Numbered from the stretch's first letter, positions 17,791 to 27,853 are shown. The stretch is 64,000 nt of DNA from Erythrobacter sp. SDW2 (GCF_021431965.1 NZ_CP090370.1:2852001-2916000); one strand, 5' to 3'. A program made the numbers and translations. Notes: generated from the sequence alone by a model not told the origin.

Positions 17791-19100
17791 TGGCCTCGGC
17801 AGCCTTTCACGCGCGGCCCGCCGCTTTCTCCAAGCGCAGCGTGCTGGCCTTGGTGCTGGTCGGCACACTGGCGTTCCTCGCCCTGCTCTATTTCATCGGC
17901 ACCGACCGGATGGGCGGCAGCGAGAACAACGGGCAGGCCCATGCCGCCGCGAAGGGACTGACCGGCTATGCCGCCTTGGTGCGGTTACTGGAGGAGGAAG
18001 GGTACCAGGTCAGCACCTCTCGCAGCGAAGCGATGCTCGACGAGCCGGCTCTGCTGGTGCTGACACCGCCGCAATGGACCAATGCCGAGGATCTGGCCGA
18101 ACTGATCGAGAAGCGCCGCGCCTTTGGCCCGACACTGGTGATCCTGCCCAAATGGTTCACGGCCCCGACCGACGACGAGAAGGCCAAGCCCGGCTGGGTC
18201 GTGCTGGGCGGAGCCGGAGCGGACTTCTGGGATCTGGCGATCAATGACAAGACCATCGAGACCAGGCTGACCGAGAGCAAGAAGGCCGAGCGCCGGGTCT
18301 GGCAAACCGCAGGCGGGAGTACCGGCGAGCTTCCCGCCAGCACGGCGGTCCAGTATCTCGACAACAACGCCTCGCTCGGATCGCAGCCACTGGTCACATC
18401 GCGCGGGCGGGTGCTGGCCGCATTGTTCGAGCGCGGGAGAGGGTCGGCCGATAGCGCGCAGGACCCCTCGTACATTGACGAGAATATCGGTTTCGAACGC
18501 TGGCGCGCAGCGGAACGCGAAGCCTGGCGCGTGACCGTGGTGGCGGAGCCCGATCTGCTCAACAATTGGGGCATGGCCGATGCCGCCCGCGCCCGCGCCG
18601 CGCTGGAAATCTTCGAGAGCGCCAGCGGCGGGCAGAATCTGCCAATCGTGTTCGACCTCACCACCAACGGCCTGGGCCAGTCCCGCAATCTGCTGAGCCT
18701 GGCCTTCGAGCCGCCGTTCCTCGCCGCGACGCTGTGCCTGCTGGTGGCGTTGCTGCTGGTCGGCTGGCGCGCCTTTCGCCGCTTCGGCCCGCCGCTCGCC
18801 GAAGACTTCGCCTTTGCCTTCGGGAAGGCGCAACTGGTCGAGAACGGCGGCGGCGTGATCCAGCGCACGGGGCGGATGCACCTGCTGACCCGTCCCTATG
18901 CCGCGCTGGTGGAAACCCGCATCGCCGGCAAGCTCGGCCTCAAGGGCGGGGGCCGCGAGCTGCTCGACGTGGCGCTGGCACGGCGCGGGCTCGAGCCCGT
19001 GGCCCCGCGCCTCGCCGCGCTGGAAAGCGCCCGCCGCACCAACGACATCATCCGCGCCGCGCGCGCGCTCCATTCGCTCGAAAGGACCATCACCCGATGA
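17790..19100 (+). CDS. DUF4350 membrane protein of MoxR cluster
   Basis: A 436-residue protein with a helix near the N-terminus (about 17-40) and another at about 305-327. Between them lies a periplasmic domain with the DUF4350-type start ([24 protein letters not shown]) resembling a ThuA/GATase-like fold, followed by a cytoplasmic C-terminus of about 105 residues. It is coupled to DUF4129 upstream and MoxR downstream by overlapping codons. Family position suggests a structural or sensing partner of the MoxR ATPase; the exact role is unknown. Confidence 0.85.
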   Translation: MASAAFHARPAAFSKRSVLALVLVGTLAFLALLYFIGTDRMGGSENNGQAHAAAKGLTGYAALVRLLEEEGYQVSTSRSEAMLDEPALLVLTPPQWTNAEDLAELIEKRRAFGPTLVILPKWFTAPTDDEKAKPGWVVLGGAGADFWDLAINDKTIETRLTESKKAERRVWQTAGGSTGELPASTAVQYLDNNASLGSQPLVTSRGRVLAALFERGRGSADSAQDPSYIDENIGFERWRAAEREAWRVTVVAEPDLLNNWGMADAARARAALEIFESASGGQNLPIVFDLTTNGLGQSRNLLSLAFEPPFLAATLCLLVALLLVGWRAFRRFGPPLAEDFAFAFGKAQLVENGGGVIQRTGRMHLLTRPYAALVETRIAGKLGLKGGGRELLDVALARRGLEPVAPRLAALESARRTNDIIRAARALHSLERTITR

Positions 19101-20068
19101 CAGATTCTCCCGTGGCTCTCGAGGCCCTGCGCCGGCTGGCCGACGGTGTCCGCGCCGAAGTGGCCAAGGCCATTGTCGGGCAGGATGCGCTGGTCGATCA
19201 CCTGCTGATCGCGCTGATGAGCGAAGGGCATGTCCTGCTGGAAGGTCCCCCGGGCACGGCCAAGACCTTCCTTGCGCAATGCTTCGCCCGCGCCACCGGG
19301 CTCGATTTCGGACGCATCCAGTTCACCCCGGACCTGTTGCCGGGCGATATCCTCGGCTCCAATCTGTTCAACTTCCAGACCAGCACCTTCACGCTGACGC
19401 GCGGCCCCATTTTCACCGAGCTGCTGCTGGGCGACGAGATCAACCGCACCCCGCCCAAGACGCAGGCGGCGCTGCTGGAAGCGATGCAGGAACGGCGGGT
19501 GACGCTCGATGGCGAAACCCATGCCCTGCCCGACCGGTTCATGGTCGTCGCGACGCAGAACCCGATCGAGAACCAGGGGGTCTATCCCCTGCCCGAGGCG
19601 CAGCTCGACCGCTTCCTGTTCAAGCTGCTGGTGCCCTATCCCGACGAGGCCGAGGAAGCGAAGATCGTCGCCCGCTTCTCGGTCGAGCAGGGGCCGGTCA
19701 AGCCGGAGAAGTTCGGGATCGCCCCGGTCGGCGATGCCGCGGCGCTGGGCCAGGCCATCGGCGCGGTCAAGACCGTGACGCTGGCACCTGATAACATCGA
19801 CTATGTCGTGCGGCTGGTGCGGGCGACGCGCGAGCATGCCGATCTTTCGACCGGAGCAAGCCCTCGTGCCGCCGTTCTGCTGGCCAATGCCGCCCGCGCC
19901 CGCGCCGCGCTGGAGGGGCGCGATTATGTCGTGCCGGACGACATCAAGCTGCTCGCCACGGCCGTGCTGCGTCACCGGCTGACGTTGACCGCCGCCGCCG
20001 AGATCGAGGGGCGCGCGGTCGAGAGCATTGTCGACGAACTGGTCACAGGGACCGAGGCGCCGCGCTAG
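19097..20068 (+). CDS. MoxR-family AAA+ ATPase
   Basis: A 323-residue cytoplasmic ATPase with chaperone-like activity. Walker A is GPPGTAKT at about 47-54, Walker B is LLGDEINR, sensor 1 is in [12 protein letters not shown], an arginine-finger region is around [10 protein letters not shown], and a C-terminal lid domain follows. MoxR proteins act with VWA or DUF58 proteins to assemble or activate membrane or metal-containing complexes. ATGA overlap with the DUF4350 gene; the DUF58 gene begins 6 bases after its stop. No Ca2+-dehydrogenase or other obvious client is next to it. Confidence 0.95.
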   Translation: MTDSPVALEALRRLADGVRAEVAKAIVGQDALVDHLLIALMSEGHVLLEGPPGTAKTFLAQCFARATGLDFGRIQFTPDLLPGDILGSNLFNFQTSTFTLTRGPIFTELLLGDEINRTPPKTQAALLEAMQERRVTLDGETHALPDRFMVVATQNPIENQGVYPLPEAQLDRFLFKLLVPYPDEAEEAKIVARFSVEQGPVKPEKFGIAPVGDAAALGQAIGAVKTVTLAPDNIDYVVRLVRATREHADLSTGASPRAAVLLANAARARAALEGRDYVVPDDIKLLATAVLRHRLTLTAAAEIEGRAVESIVDELVTGTEAPR

Positions 20069-20074
20069 GCCCGG

Positions 20075-21406
20075 ATGCTCAAGCGCTTCCCTCTTGTCCC
20101 CACCGCGCGTGCGGCCTGGCTGGCGGCTCTCGCCGCCCCGGCAGCACTGCTGGTGGCGGTGCTGGCCCCGCAGGCCTGGCTCGTCACACCGGTCGCGGGG
20201 GCGGCGCTGCTACTGGCGGTACTGGTGGACGGTTTGCTAGCGGGTCGGCTGGTGGAATGGCGAAGTCTTGCTCCGACCGATGTCGAAGTGGGCGAGCCCT
20301 TTGCGCTGACCGTCCTCGCCGAATTCGGCACCGGCGTGCCGCGCAGGGTCGATGTCGCATGGCAATGTGATCCACGGCTTGCCCCGGGCGGCGTCGCAAC
20401 CGCCGAGCTGAAACGCGCCCCGGGATCGGATTGGCAGGGCGAAGCCAAGCTCGCCCCCACCCGGCGCGGGACTGGTGCAATCGAGCGCCTGTGGCTCAAT
20501 TGGCAAGGGCCGCTCGGGCTGGGTGCGCGGCAGATCAGCGCACCGCTGGACAGCGAAGTGCGTATCTGGCCCGACCTTGCTCCGATCCGGTCCAAAACGC
20601 TCGAGGCCTACCTGCGCGATACCGAGATCGGCATGATTGCCCGCCGCCAGCGCGGCCACGGCACGCAGTTCGAATCGCTGACCGAGTATGACGCGGGCAT
20701 GGACCGCCGCCGGATCGACTGGAAATCGAGCGCCCGCCATTCGAAGCTGCTCGCCCGCGAGAACGAGAGCGAACGCAACAACCAGATCGTCTTCGCCTTC
20801 GACTGCGGCAAGGCCATGTGCGAGCCGCTGGATGGCGTGCCCCGGATCGACCGCGCCGTCACCGCCGGGCTGACCGCCGCCTATGTCGCGCTCAAGGGTT
20901 CGGATCGGGCGATGCTGTTCGGCTTTGCCCGCCGGCCCGAAGTGATGACGCCCTTCATCAGCGAAACGCGCCTGTTCCCGCGCTTGCAGGAAGCCGCCGC
21001 CGCGCTCGATTACCGTGCCGAGGAGCCCAACTTCACCCTCGGCCTCGCCACACTTTCGGCCCGGTTGCGCCGACGCTCGCTGATCGTCCTGTTTTCCGAG
21101 TTCACCGACCCGACGAGCGCGGAGATGATGATCGAAAGCATTGCCCGGCTGGTGAACAAGCATGTCGTGGTCTTCGTCACTTTCGAGGATGCCGAGCTGG
21201 AAGCGCTCAAGAATGCCGCGCCCGACAGCATCGGCGCCATCGCCGGTGCGGTCACCGCGCAAAGCCTCTCGCAGCAACGCCAGCTGGTCCTCGAGCGGCT
21301 GCGGCACATGGGCGTCGATATTATCGAAGCGTCCCATGACAAACTCGGCTTCGCGGTGATCGACCGGTACCTCCGCATCCGTCGCAGCGAAGTGATCGCC
21401 GGATGA
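20075..21406 (+). CDS. DUF58 domain protein
   Basis: A 443-residue protein with two N-terminal helices (about 12-32 and 38-54), a beta-rich periplasmic or lumenal section, and the DUF58 core with the signature around YDAGMDRRRIDWKSSARHSKLLARE (motif RRIDWK-ARH). A von Willebrand A-like segment follows (FAFDCGKAM, then LIVLFSEFTDP). DUF58 proteins are standard partners of MoxR ATPases. The stop overlaps the next ATG (ATGA). Confidence 0.92.
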   Translation: MLKRFPLVPTARAAWLAALAAPAALLVAVLAPQAWLVTPVAGAALLLAVLVDGLLAGRLVEWRSLAPTDVEVGEPFALTVLAEFGTGVPRRVDVAWQCDPRLAPGGVATAELKRAPGSDWQGEAKLAPTRRGTGAIERLWLNWQGPLGLGARQISAPLDSEVRIWPDLAPIRSKTLEAYLRDTEIGMIARRQRGHGTQFESLTEYDAGMDRRRIDWKSSARHSKLLARENESERNNQIVFAFDCGKAMCEPLDGVPRIDRAVTAGLTAAYVALKGSDRAMLFGFARRPEVMTPFISETRLFPRLQEAAAALDYRAEEPNFTLGLATLSARLRRRSLIVLFSEFTDPTSAEMMIESIARLVNKHVVVFVTFEDAELEALKNAAPDSIGAIAGAVTAQSLSQQRQLVLERLRHMGVDIIEASHDKLGFAVIDRYLRIRRSEVIAG

Positions 21407-22467
21407 GAGGGCCAGGTATCCTCGGCCTGTTCGGTAACAAGGACGTGGCCGCGCCGCCCGATATCGAGGCCGCGGCGCTGCGCTCCGACCGCTTCCGGCT
21501 GGAACGCGAAGGCGACTGGCGGCGGCTGGAGGCTATCGTCACCCGGCTGGAGAAGGGGCGCCTGCGCTCGATCGCGGACGCGGATATTGCCGAGCTGCCC
21601 GCGCTCTATCGCACCGCCGCCTCCAGCCTCGCCGTGGCGCGCGAGACCTCGCTCGACAAGGCGACGCTGACCTATCTCGAAGGGCTGGTGCTGCGTGCCT
21701 GGTACCAGGTCTACGGCCCGCGCCGGGGCTTCATCGCCTGGTTGCGGCAGTTCCTGACCGGGGGGTGGGCCCGAGCCGTGCGCGAAGTCTGGCTCGACAT
21801 CTGCATCGCGCTGGCCGCCATGATCGCCGGAACGGTGGCAGGCTGGGTGCTCGTCGCGCGTAACCAGGACTGGTACTACGCGCTGGTCCCGGTGCAGATG
21901 GGCGGCGTCCGCGCCCCGGGAGCGAGCCGCGAAGCGCTAGCGGAAACGCTCAAGATCGAAAGCGAAACTGGCGGCCTGTCGCAGTTCGCCGCCTACCTGT
22001 TCTACAACAACGCCAGCGTCTCGATCCTCGTCTTCGCGTTGGGCTTTGCCTTCGGCGTGCCGAGCCTGATGCTGCTGGTGCACAACATGGCGCTGCTCGG
22101 CGCAATGTTGTGGCTCTACAACTCGGTCGGGCTGATGCCCGATTTTCTCGCGTGGCTGGCAGTTCACGGGACGACCGAGCTTTCGGCGATCCTGCTGGCT
22201 GGAGCGGCAGGGCTGCACGTCGGGCGGCACATGGCCTTCCCGGGTCGGCGCAGCATCTTGCAGGCGACCGCCACTGCCGGACGGCGTGCAGGCGTGGTGA
22301 TGGTGGGCGTGGTCATCATGCTGATCTTCGCCGCCGTGCTGGAGGCGTTCCCGCGCCAGCTGGCCGGGAGCCAGATGCGGACCATCATCGGCGTTGCCAT
22401 GGCCTTCGTGTGGTTGTTCTATTTCTCCCTTTCAGGCCGTGACTGGCGACGCAAGGAAGCGGCATGA
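21403..22467 (+). CDS. SpoIIM-like (DUF95) integral membrane protein
   Basis: A 354-residue protein with a cytoplasmic helical N-terminal part (about 1-125) and about six helices after that. It matches the SpoIIM/DUF95 family, which in non-sporulating bacteria occurs in MoxR and RDD gene neighbourhoods. The segment GLMPDFLAWLAVHGTTELSAI contains the family's conserved H-G-x-x-E pattern. It is coupled by ATGA overlaps on both sides. No sporulation role is implied; the function in this setting is unknown. Confidence 0.9.
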   Translation: MRGPGILGLFGNKDVAAPPDIEAAALRSDRFRLEREGDWRRLEAIVTRLEKGRLRSIADADIAELPALYRTAASSLAVARETSLDKATLTYLEGLVLRAWYQVYGPRRGFIAWLRQFLTGGWARAVREVWLDICIALAAMIAGTVAGWVLVARNQDWYYALVPVQMGGVRAPGASREALAETLKIESETGGLSQFAAYLFYNNASVSILVFALGFAFGVPSLMLLVHNMALLGAMLWLYNSVGLMPDFLAWLAVHGTTELSAILLAGAAGLHVGRHMAFPGRRSILQATATAGRRAGVVMVGVVIMLIFAAVLEAFPRQLAGSQMRTIIGVAMAFVWLFYFSLSGRDWRRKEAA

Positions 22468-23351
22468 GCGCGGCCCTCTCCGCACCGCCGACCAGGCGCC
22501 GGCGCGAACTGGTCACGCCCGAGGGAATAGCCCTGCCCATCACCATCGCCTCGCGCGGGTCACGCCTTGTGGCGCTGGTGATCGATTACACTGCGATGAT
22601 CCTGCTGATGATCCTGCTGTCCTATGCGGCCTGGTATATCGTCGGCAGTTTCGAGGGGCTGAAGAAGACGACCTCGGAGGTGGGCGAGTTCGTGATGGTC
22701 GTGGCCCTGCTGACCTTCTTCGTCATCTGGAACGGCTATTTCATGTTTTTCGAGATGGGGCCGCGCGGGGCGACACCGGGCAAGCGCATTCTCAAGATCC
22801 GGGTGGCATCGCGCGACGGCGGGCGGCTGACCCCTGAAGCGGTGGTGGCGCGCAACCTGTTGCGCCAGATCGAGATTTTCCTGCCGCTGTCCTTTCTCAG
22901 CATTGCCGGTAGCGGCGAGAGCGGTGCGGGCGGCTTTGCCGGGGCGCTCTGGTTCCTCGTCTTCATGCTGTTCCCCTTCTTCAACCGCGATGCATTGCGC
23001 GCAGGCGATTTGATCGCCGGCACCTGGGTGCTGGAGGCGCCACGGGTGCAGCTGGCAGAAGCCATGTCGGTCGACCAGGCGGATGCCGCCCTGCCGCAAT
23101 ACCGCTTCGACGAAGCCGAGCTGTCGATCTATGGCGAACACGAGCTCAAGACGCTGGAGGACGTGCTGCGACGCGGAGACCCGAACGCGATGGCGACCGT
23201 GCAGCAGGCCATCCTGCGCAAGATCGGCTGGGAAGGCGGCGCCGGGCACGAACGCGAATTCCTCGAAGCCTTCTACCGGGCGCTGCGGGCCCGGCTCGAA
23301 GGCGAGATGCGCTTCGGCAAACGCAAGCGGGACAAGTTCGACGACGCGTAG
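22464..23351 (+). CDS. RDD-family membrane protein
   Basis: A 295-residue protein. The RDD domain spans about 28-195: RLVALVIDYTAMILL with its Arg and Asp in the first helix, GPRGATPGKRILKIRV between helices, and NRDALRAGDLIAGTWV at the end. About 100 hydrophilic, charged residues follow. Some RDD proteins have been linked to ion transport, but most are uncharacterised. It is the last gene of the six-gene MoxR operon. Confidence 0.9.
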   Translation: MSAALSAPPTRRRRELVTPEGIALPITIASRGSRLVALVIDYTAMILLMILLSYAAWYIVGSFEGLKKTTSEVGEFVMVVALLTFFVIWNGYFMFFEMGPRGATPGKRILKIRVASRDGGRLTPEAVVARNLLRQIEIFLPLSFLSIAGSGESGAGGFAGALWFLVFMLFPFFNRDALRAGDLIAGTWVLEAPRVQLAEAMSVDQADAALPQYRFDEAELSIYGEHELKTLEDVLRRGDPNAMATVQQAILRKIGWEGGAGHEREFLEAFYRALRARLEGEMRFGKRKRDKFDDA

Positions 23352-23420
23352 GTCCTGCCTTGCAACCTGTTTGCGAGCCGCGCCGCATTGGCGTATGCTT
23401 GGATCGAAAAGGTTCGTGTC

Positions 23421-24332
23421 ATGAAACAAGCACCGCAGATCTACGATTACCTGAGCCGCGCGGAAATCGCCGCATTCTCCGAGAAATCGGACCTGCGCGC
23501 TTTTGCCACGCTGGCGGTGCAGGTGGCGCTATTCGCCGGTGCATTCGCCTTGGCGATCCTTTGGCCCAACCCTCTGACCATCGTGCTTGCGATCCTGCTC
23601 CTGGGCGGGCGGATCCAGGCCTGGGGCGTGCTGACCCACGACTGCGCCCATGGCGCGTTCTTCAGGACCCCGTGGCTCAATCAGTTCGTCGGCCGCTGGA
23701 TTGTCGGGGCAGCGGGGCATGTGCCGCTGGAAGCCTATCGCCGCTATCACCTCGAACATCACCGTTTCGCCGGAACGCCCGACGATCCGGACAAGTGGAT
23801 GGTCAAGAACTACCCGATCACCCGCAGCTCGCTGAAACGCAAATTCACCCGCGACCTGACCGGGCGGACCGGCTTTCGAGACCTGATGCGTGAAGTGAAC
23901 GGATTTACCTTCGCTGCCAACGGGCCGACGCTGGTGTTCCACCTGCTGCTGGTCGGAACGCTCACCGCGCTGGGCGCGCCTTGGGCCTATCTGCTGTTCT
24001 GGGCGGCGCGGCTGTTCGTCTATCCGGCGATCCACCGATTGCGGCAGATTTCGGAGCATGGCGTGGTGCCCGATCGCGACGTGCTCGATGCGCGGCTCAA
24101 CACCGGCACCACCATCCCGCGCTGGTGGGAACGGCTGTTCATCAGCCCCTGCAATGTGAACTACCACCTGGAACACCACATCTTCGCCGCCGTGCCGCCC
24201 TATCGCCTGCCCGCACTGCACCGGACGCTGGCAGAGCGTGGCTATTACGAAGGGCATGACTGCATCGCCCACGGCTTTGGCGAAGTGCTGCGCAAGGCGA
24301 CCCGCCCGGATGAAGTGCCCGCCGCGGTATGA
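23421..24332 (+). CDS. Membrane fatty acid desaturase family protein (first of two)
   Basis: A 303-residue di-iron membrane enzyme. Histidine boxes HDCAHG (73-78), HLEHH (110-114) and HLEHH (249-253) are intact, with hydrophobic helices between. Such enzymes introduce double bonds or hydroxyls into acyl chains, carotenoids or related lipids; the substrate cannot be assigned. The ATG at 23421 has AAGG upstream. It begins 69 bases after the RDD gene and overlaps the second desaturase by 4 bases. Confidence 0.9.
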   Translation: MKQAPQIYDYLSRAEIAAFSEKSDLRAFATLAVQVALFAGAFALAILWPNPLTIVLAILLLGGRIQAWGVLTHDCAHGAFFRTPWLNQFVGRWIVGAAGHVPLEAYRRYHLEHHRFAGTPDDPDKWMVKNYPITRSSLKRKFTRDLTGRTGFRDLMREVNGFTFAANGPTLVFHLLLVGTLTALGAPWAYLLFWAARLFVYPAIHRLRQISEHGVVPDRDVLDARLNTGTTIPRWWERLFISPCNVNYHLEHHIFAAVPPYRLPALHRTLAERGYYEGHDCIAHGFGEVLRKATRPDEVPAAV

Positions 24333-25201
24333 ACACGCATCCTGCCGACCTCACGCAATTGTCGAGCGCCGAGCTGACCCGGCTCGAGCGGGACATCGCG
24401 CGCAAATACGCCGGCAAGGTGCCGTGGGAGACGGTCATCTGGGGCCTCGCCATTCCCCCGGTCTGGGTGGCGAATTTCATCGTGACGATCATGGGCCTCT
24501 GGCCGCTATGGGCGGGCTTCCTCGCCTCGACCGTGCTGCTGATGTTCACCTATGCCCCCAACCACGATGCCCAGCATGACATCATCGGGCGGCCGGGCAC
24601 CAGGTGGCGCGGGCTCAACGAATTCCTCGGCCACTGGACCAGCTGGCTGCTGGTGCTGCCGTTCAACACGCTCAGGGTCACCCATCTCGATCACCATCGC
24701 CACACCAATGACGAGCATCTCGACAGCGACATCACGACCCATGCGCCCAACGCCTTTGCCGCGGTCTGGGAATCGATCCTCCAGCGCCAGCCCCATGGCA
24801 AGCGGGCGCAGGACTATCGCGCCAGCCTCGAACGCGCAGGGCGCGAGGACCTCGTGAAGCTGACCGCGCTCTACAAGCTCGGTTTCTTCATCGCCCTGTT
24901 CACGCTGGCGTGGAACGGGCTGGCGATCGAAGCCTTGCTGCTGATCTGGCTGCCTTACCAGCTGGCGATGACCTACATCATCTTCTTCCTCAGCTGGGCT
25001 CCGCACAGCCCCGGCATGAGCCAAGGCAAGTATCGCGACACCAAGAGCTGGAAATCCGTGCTGGGCGATCCTCTGTCGATGTGGATGGGCTACCACGTGG
25101 TGCACCACCTGCACCCCTATATCCCGCTGTTGAAGACCAAGCCGGCCTATTGGGAAATGCGCCCCATCCTTGAAGCACGCGGGGTCAAGCTGGGGATGTA
25201 G
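24329..25201 (+). CDS. Membrane fatty acid desaturase/hydroxylase family protein (second of two)
   Basis: A 290-residue di-iron membrane protein with boxes HDAQHD (79-84), HLDHHRHTN (119-127) and HVVHH (256-260). The box pattern differs from the preceding desaturase, and the two show little similarity beyond the histidines, so they are not a recent duplication. It could act on fatty acyl chains or a carotenoid-like lipid. It is translationally coupled to its neighbour (ATGA), suggesting consecutive or joint modification steps. Confidence 0.88.
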   Translation: MNTHPADLTQLSSAELTRLERDIARKYAGKVPWETVIWGLAIPPVWVANFIVTIMGLWPLWAGFLASTVLLMFTYAPNHDAQHDIIGRPGTRWRGLNEFLGHWTSWLLVLPFNTLRVTHLDHHRHTNDEHLDSDITTHAPNAFAAVWESILQRQPHGKRAQDYRASLERAGREDLVKLTALYKLGFFIALFTLAWNGLAIEALLLIWLPYQLAMTYIIFFLSWAPHSPGMSQGKYRDTKSWKSVLGDPLSMWMGYHVVHHLHPYIPLLKTKPAYWEMRPILEARGVKLGM

Positions 25202-25219
25202 TGCCGACTTTGGCGACCG

Positions 25220-26284
25220 CTATTTCTCGTCGTCGTAGATCGCCACTTCGTTGGTGCCCTCGCTGGTCGCGCGGCCGCGGTACATGCCTTCGGTGTTGAA
25301 GCTGAACACCGCCGGGCCGAAGGGCGAGACCACGATGACCCCGCCGGTGCCGCCGAGAACCTCGACATCGGCCATCACCGCATCGGCCACCGCCTGCACC
25401 TCGTCGGCCGAGAGCGGTTCGCCCGAGGCTTTTCTGGTGCTCTCCCAGGCGAAGCGCAGGCCGAGACAGATCGAGCGAGCAACGCCGGCGCGGATGAAAT
25501 ACTCGCCGTCGCCGGTGGCGGAGACCGCGCAATCGCGATTGTCGGCATAGGTGCCCGCGCCGATGATCGGGGCATCGCCGATCCGGCCCCAGCGCTTGCC
25601 GGTCATGCCACCGGTGGAGGTACCTGCCGCGACATTGCCTTCGAGGTCGAGCGCCACAGCGCCGACCGTGCCGAACTTGATATCGACATCGAGCGCGGAA
25701 ATCTTCTCCACCTTCATCCGCTCCAGCGACATGCGGCGCCATTCCGTGGCGAAATAGCTGGGATCGACCAGTTCGAGACCATGCTCCCCGGCGAACTCTT
25801 CTGCCCCTGCGCCGCTGAGGAACACATGCCGACCATCCTTCATTACTTCCAGCGCGAGCAGGATCGGGTTCTTGACCGTCTTGACCCCGGTCACCGCCCC
25901 GGCGGCGCGGGTGCGCCCGTCCATCACCGCGGCGTCGAGTTCATTGGTCCCCTCCCAGGTGAAGACCGCACCCTTGCCGGCGTTGAAGCGAGGATTGTCC
26001 TCCATGATCACGATCGCCGCCGTCACCGCGTCCATCGCGGTGCCTCCGTTCCCGAGGATTTCCGACCCGGCATCGAGCGCTTCCTGCAAGGCGGCGCGGA
26101 AGGCCGCGTCCTGTTCGGGCGTCATGTCGCTACGGGTCAGCGTACCAGCGCCGCCGTGGATGGCGAAGGACCAGCGCGGTTCCATCGGATCGTCTTCCTC
26201 CTGCGCCGAAGCGGTGGTGGCGAGGCTGGCGAGCGCAAGACCCGCAAGGCCGGTGATGAGGGTCGTCAGCGTTTGCATGGCCAT
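25220..26284 (-). CDS. Isoaspartyl peptidase / L-asparaginase (Ntn-hydrolase), exported
   Basis: A 354-residue precursor. A signal peptide ends near TTASAQEE. The Ntn-hydrolase family signature FAIHGGAGTL opens the mature part. The autocleavage site lies before the Thr of GTVGAVALD, with GTSTGGMTGKRWGRIGDAPIIGAG downstream (conserved TGG and GDSPIIGAG-like motifs). The enzyme should mature into two subunits and hydrolyse beta-aspartyl dipeptides or asparagine in the periplasm. The start at 26284 is chosen for the signal peptide; ATG at 26278 is possible. Divergent from the GNAT gene. Confidence 0.93.
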   Translation of the reverse strand: MAMQTLTTLITGLAGLALASLATTASAQEEDDPMEPRWSFAIHGGAGTLTRSDMTPEQDAAFRAALQEALDAGSEILGNGGTAMDAVTAAIVIMEDNPRFNAGKGAVFTWEGTNELDAAVMDGRTRAAGAVTGVKTVKNPILLALEVMKDGRHVFLSGAGAEEFAGEHGLELVDPSYFATEWRRMSLERMKVEKISALDVDIKFGTVGAVALDLEGNVAAGTSTGGMTGKRWGRIGDAPIIGAGTYADNRDCAVSATGDGEYFIRAGVARSICLGLRFAWESTRKASGEPLSADEVQAVADAVMADVEVLGGTGGVIVVSPFGPAVFSFNTEGMYRGRATSEGTNEVAIYDDEK

Positions 26285-26336
26285 GGCATAGCACGCGATT
26301 GCGTTGCCGCCAGAGGGCAATGTATGGCCCTGCGCC

Positions 26337-26858
26337 ATGATCCTGCGCCCTGCCACTGCCGCCGATGTGCCGGCCCTCGCCAAGCTCGGCCGCGAAAGTT
26401 TTGTCGCCGCCTTCGGGCACCTCTATTCGGAAGCGAACCTCAACGCTTTCCTGGAGATGGTCTTTTCCGAGGAGGCCGTACGGGGCGAAATCGAAGGGGA
26501 GGAATGCACCCACTGCTTCGCTGACGATGGCACCCGCCTGCTCGGCTATGTCAAGCTGCGCTATCCCAGCTGGTACGCCGGGGATTCCCCGACCGGAGTC
26601 AGCAACCCCATCGCGCTGGGCCAGCTCTACACCCAGCCCGATTGCACGGGCCAGGGGATCGGCGCGGCACTGATGGAATGGGCCATTGCCGAGGCGCGCA
26701 GCCGGGGCCATGATGCGATCCAGCTGTCGGTCTGGGCCGAGAATTTCGGCGGCCAGCGATTTTACCAGCGTTACGGTTTTGCCAAGGTGGCCGACATCGA
26801 CTTCTGGGTCGGCGACCACCGCGACGAGGAATACCTCTACGAGCTGAGGCTCGATTGA
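26337..26858 (+). CDS. GNAT-family N-acetyltransferase
   Basis: A 173-residue protein with the GNAT fold. The acetyl-CoA loop is QGIGAALMEWAIAEARSRGHD (Q/RxxGxG/A pattern), and the conserved C-terminal NFGGQRFYQRYGFAKV segment follows. It begins with MILRPATAADVPALA, typical of the group. The acetyl acceptor is unknown. The start at 26337 has no strong ribosome-binding site. The SDR gene begins 23 bases downstream, so they may share a transcript. Confidence 0.9.
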   Translation: MILRPATAADVPALAKLGRESFVAAFGHLYSEANLNAFLEMVFSEEAVRGEIEGEECTHCFADDGTRLLGYVKLRYPSWYAGDSPTGVSNPIALGQLYTQPDCTGQGIGAALMEWAIAEARSRGHDAIQLSVWAENFGGQRFYQRYGFAKVADIDFWVGDHRDEEYLYELRLD

Positions 26859-26881
26859 GGCCACCACAAGGGAGAGAGACG

Positions 26882-27853
26882 ATGGGCAGCTTCGGAGCAC
26901 AGACCACCGCCGACGAGGTGCTAGCGGACAAGGACCTGCGCGGCAGGACCGCCTTCGTCACCGGCGGCTATTCGGGGCTGGGCCGGGAAACCGCCCGCGC
27001 CATGGCGGCCAGGGGAGCGCATGTCATCATCGCCGGGCGCGATGCCGGGAAGGCCGAGGCCGCTGCGCAGGAACTGCGGGAAACGGTCCCGGGCGCACAG
27101 GTCGACGCGATCACCTGCGACCTCGCCTCGCTCGCCTCGGTGCGGGCCTGCGGCGAGGAAGCGCGCAGCCGGTTCGACCGGATCGACCTGCTCATCAACA
27201 ACGCTGGCGTGATGGCCTGCCCGCACGGCGAAACCGCCGATGGGTTCGAAATGCAGTTCGGGACCAATCACCTCGGCCATTTCGTGCTCACCAAAGAACT
27301 GATGCCGCTGGTCGAGAAGGCTGCCGCAGCCGGCAGCGATACCCGCATCGTCAATCTGTCCAGCCGCGCGCATTTCATGGACCGGGTCCATCTGGACGAT
27401 CCGAATTTCAGGAACCGGGATTACAACAGCTGGCTCAGCTACGGACAATCGAAGACCGCCAATGTGCTGTTCACCGTCGGCCTGCAGCAGCGCTTCGGGG
27501 ACAAGGGCATCACTGCGGTGGCGGTGCACCCCGGCGGCATCCAGACCAATCTCGGTCGCCACATGACCGAGGAGGACCGCGCTTTCATGCGCAGCCGGAT
27601 GAAGGCGCGCAGCGACGAGGAAATGCTCGCCGCCTTCAAGACCATCCCGCAAGGTGCCGCCACCACCTGCTTCGCCGCGACCGATCCGGAGCTGCAAGGG
27701 CGTGGCGGGGTCTATTGCGAGGATTGCCATGTGGCCAAGGTCGATGACGAGAACCCCACCGAAGGCGTGCGCAGCTACGCGCTCGATCCGGCCACGGCGG
27801 ATGCGTTGTGGAGCTTGTCGGAAGAGCTGACGGGGACGCGCTTCAGCGCTTGA
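26882..27853 (+). CDS. Short-chain dehydrogenase/reductase (retinol dehydrogenase/WWOX-like group)
   Basis: A 323-residue NAD(P)-dependent oxidoreductase. The coenzyme motif TGGYSGLG is at 27-34, followed by NNAG, the catalytic Ser in VNLSSRAH, and Tyr-Lys in SYGQSK. The C-terminal extension and PGG segment (VAVHPGGIQTNLGRHM) resemble the retinol dehydrogenase-like SDRs. The start at 26882 has GGGAGAGA upstream. The substrate is not predictable. The downstream ECF operon has its own promoter. Confidence 0.93.
   Translation: MGSFGAQTTADEVLADKDLRGRTAFVTGGYSGLGRETARAMAARGAHVIIAGRDAGKAEAAAQELRETVPGAQVDAITCDLASLASVRACGEEARSRFDRIDLLINNAGVMACPHGETADGFEMQFGTNHLGHFVLTKELMPLVEKAAAAGSDTRIVNLSSRAHFMDRVHLDDPNFRNRDYNSWLSYGQSKTANVLFTVGLQQRFGDKGITAVAVHPGGIQTNLGRHMTEEDRAFMRSRMKARSDEEMLAAFKTIPQGAATTCFAATDPELQGRGGVYCEDCHVAKVDDENPTEGVRSYALDPATADALWSLSEELTGTRFSA

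Noticed and set aside
21403-22467. SpoIIM-like gene as evidence of sporulation
   Set aside because: The family is common in MoxR clusters of non-sporulating bacteria and no other sporulation gene is present.
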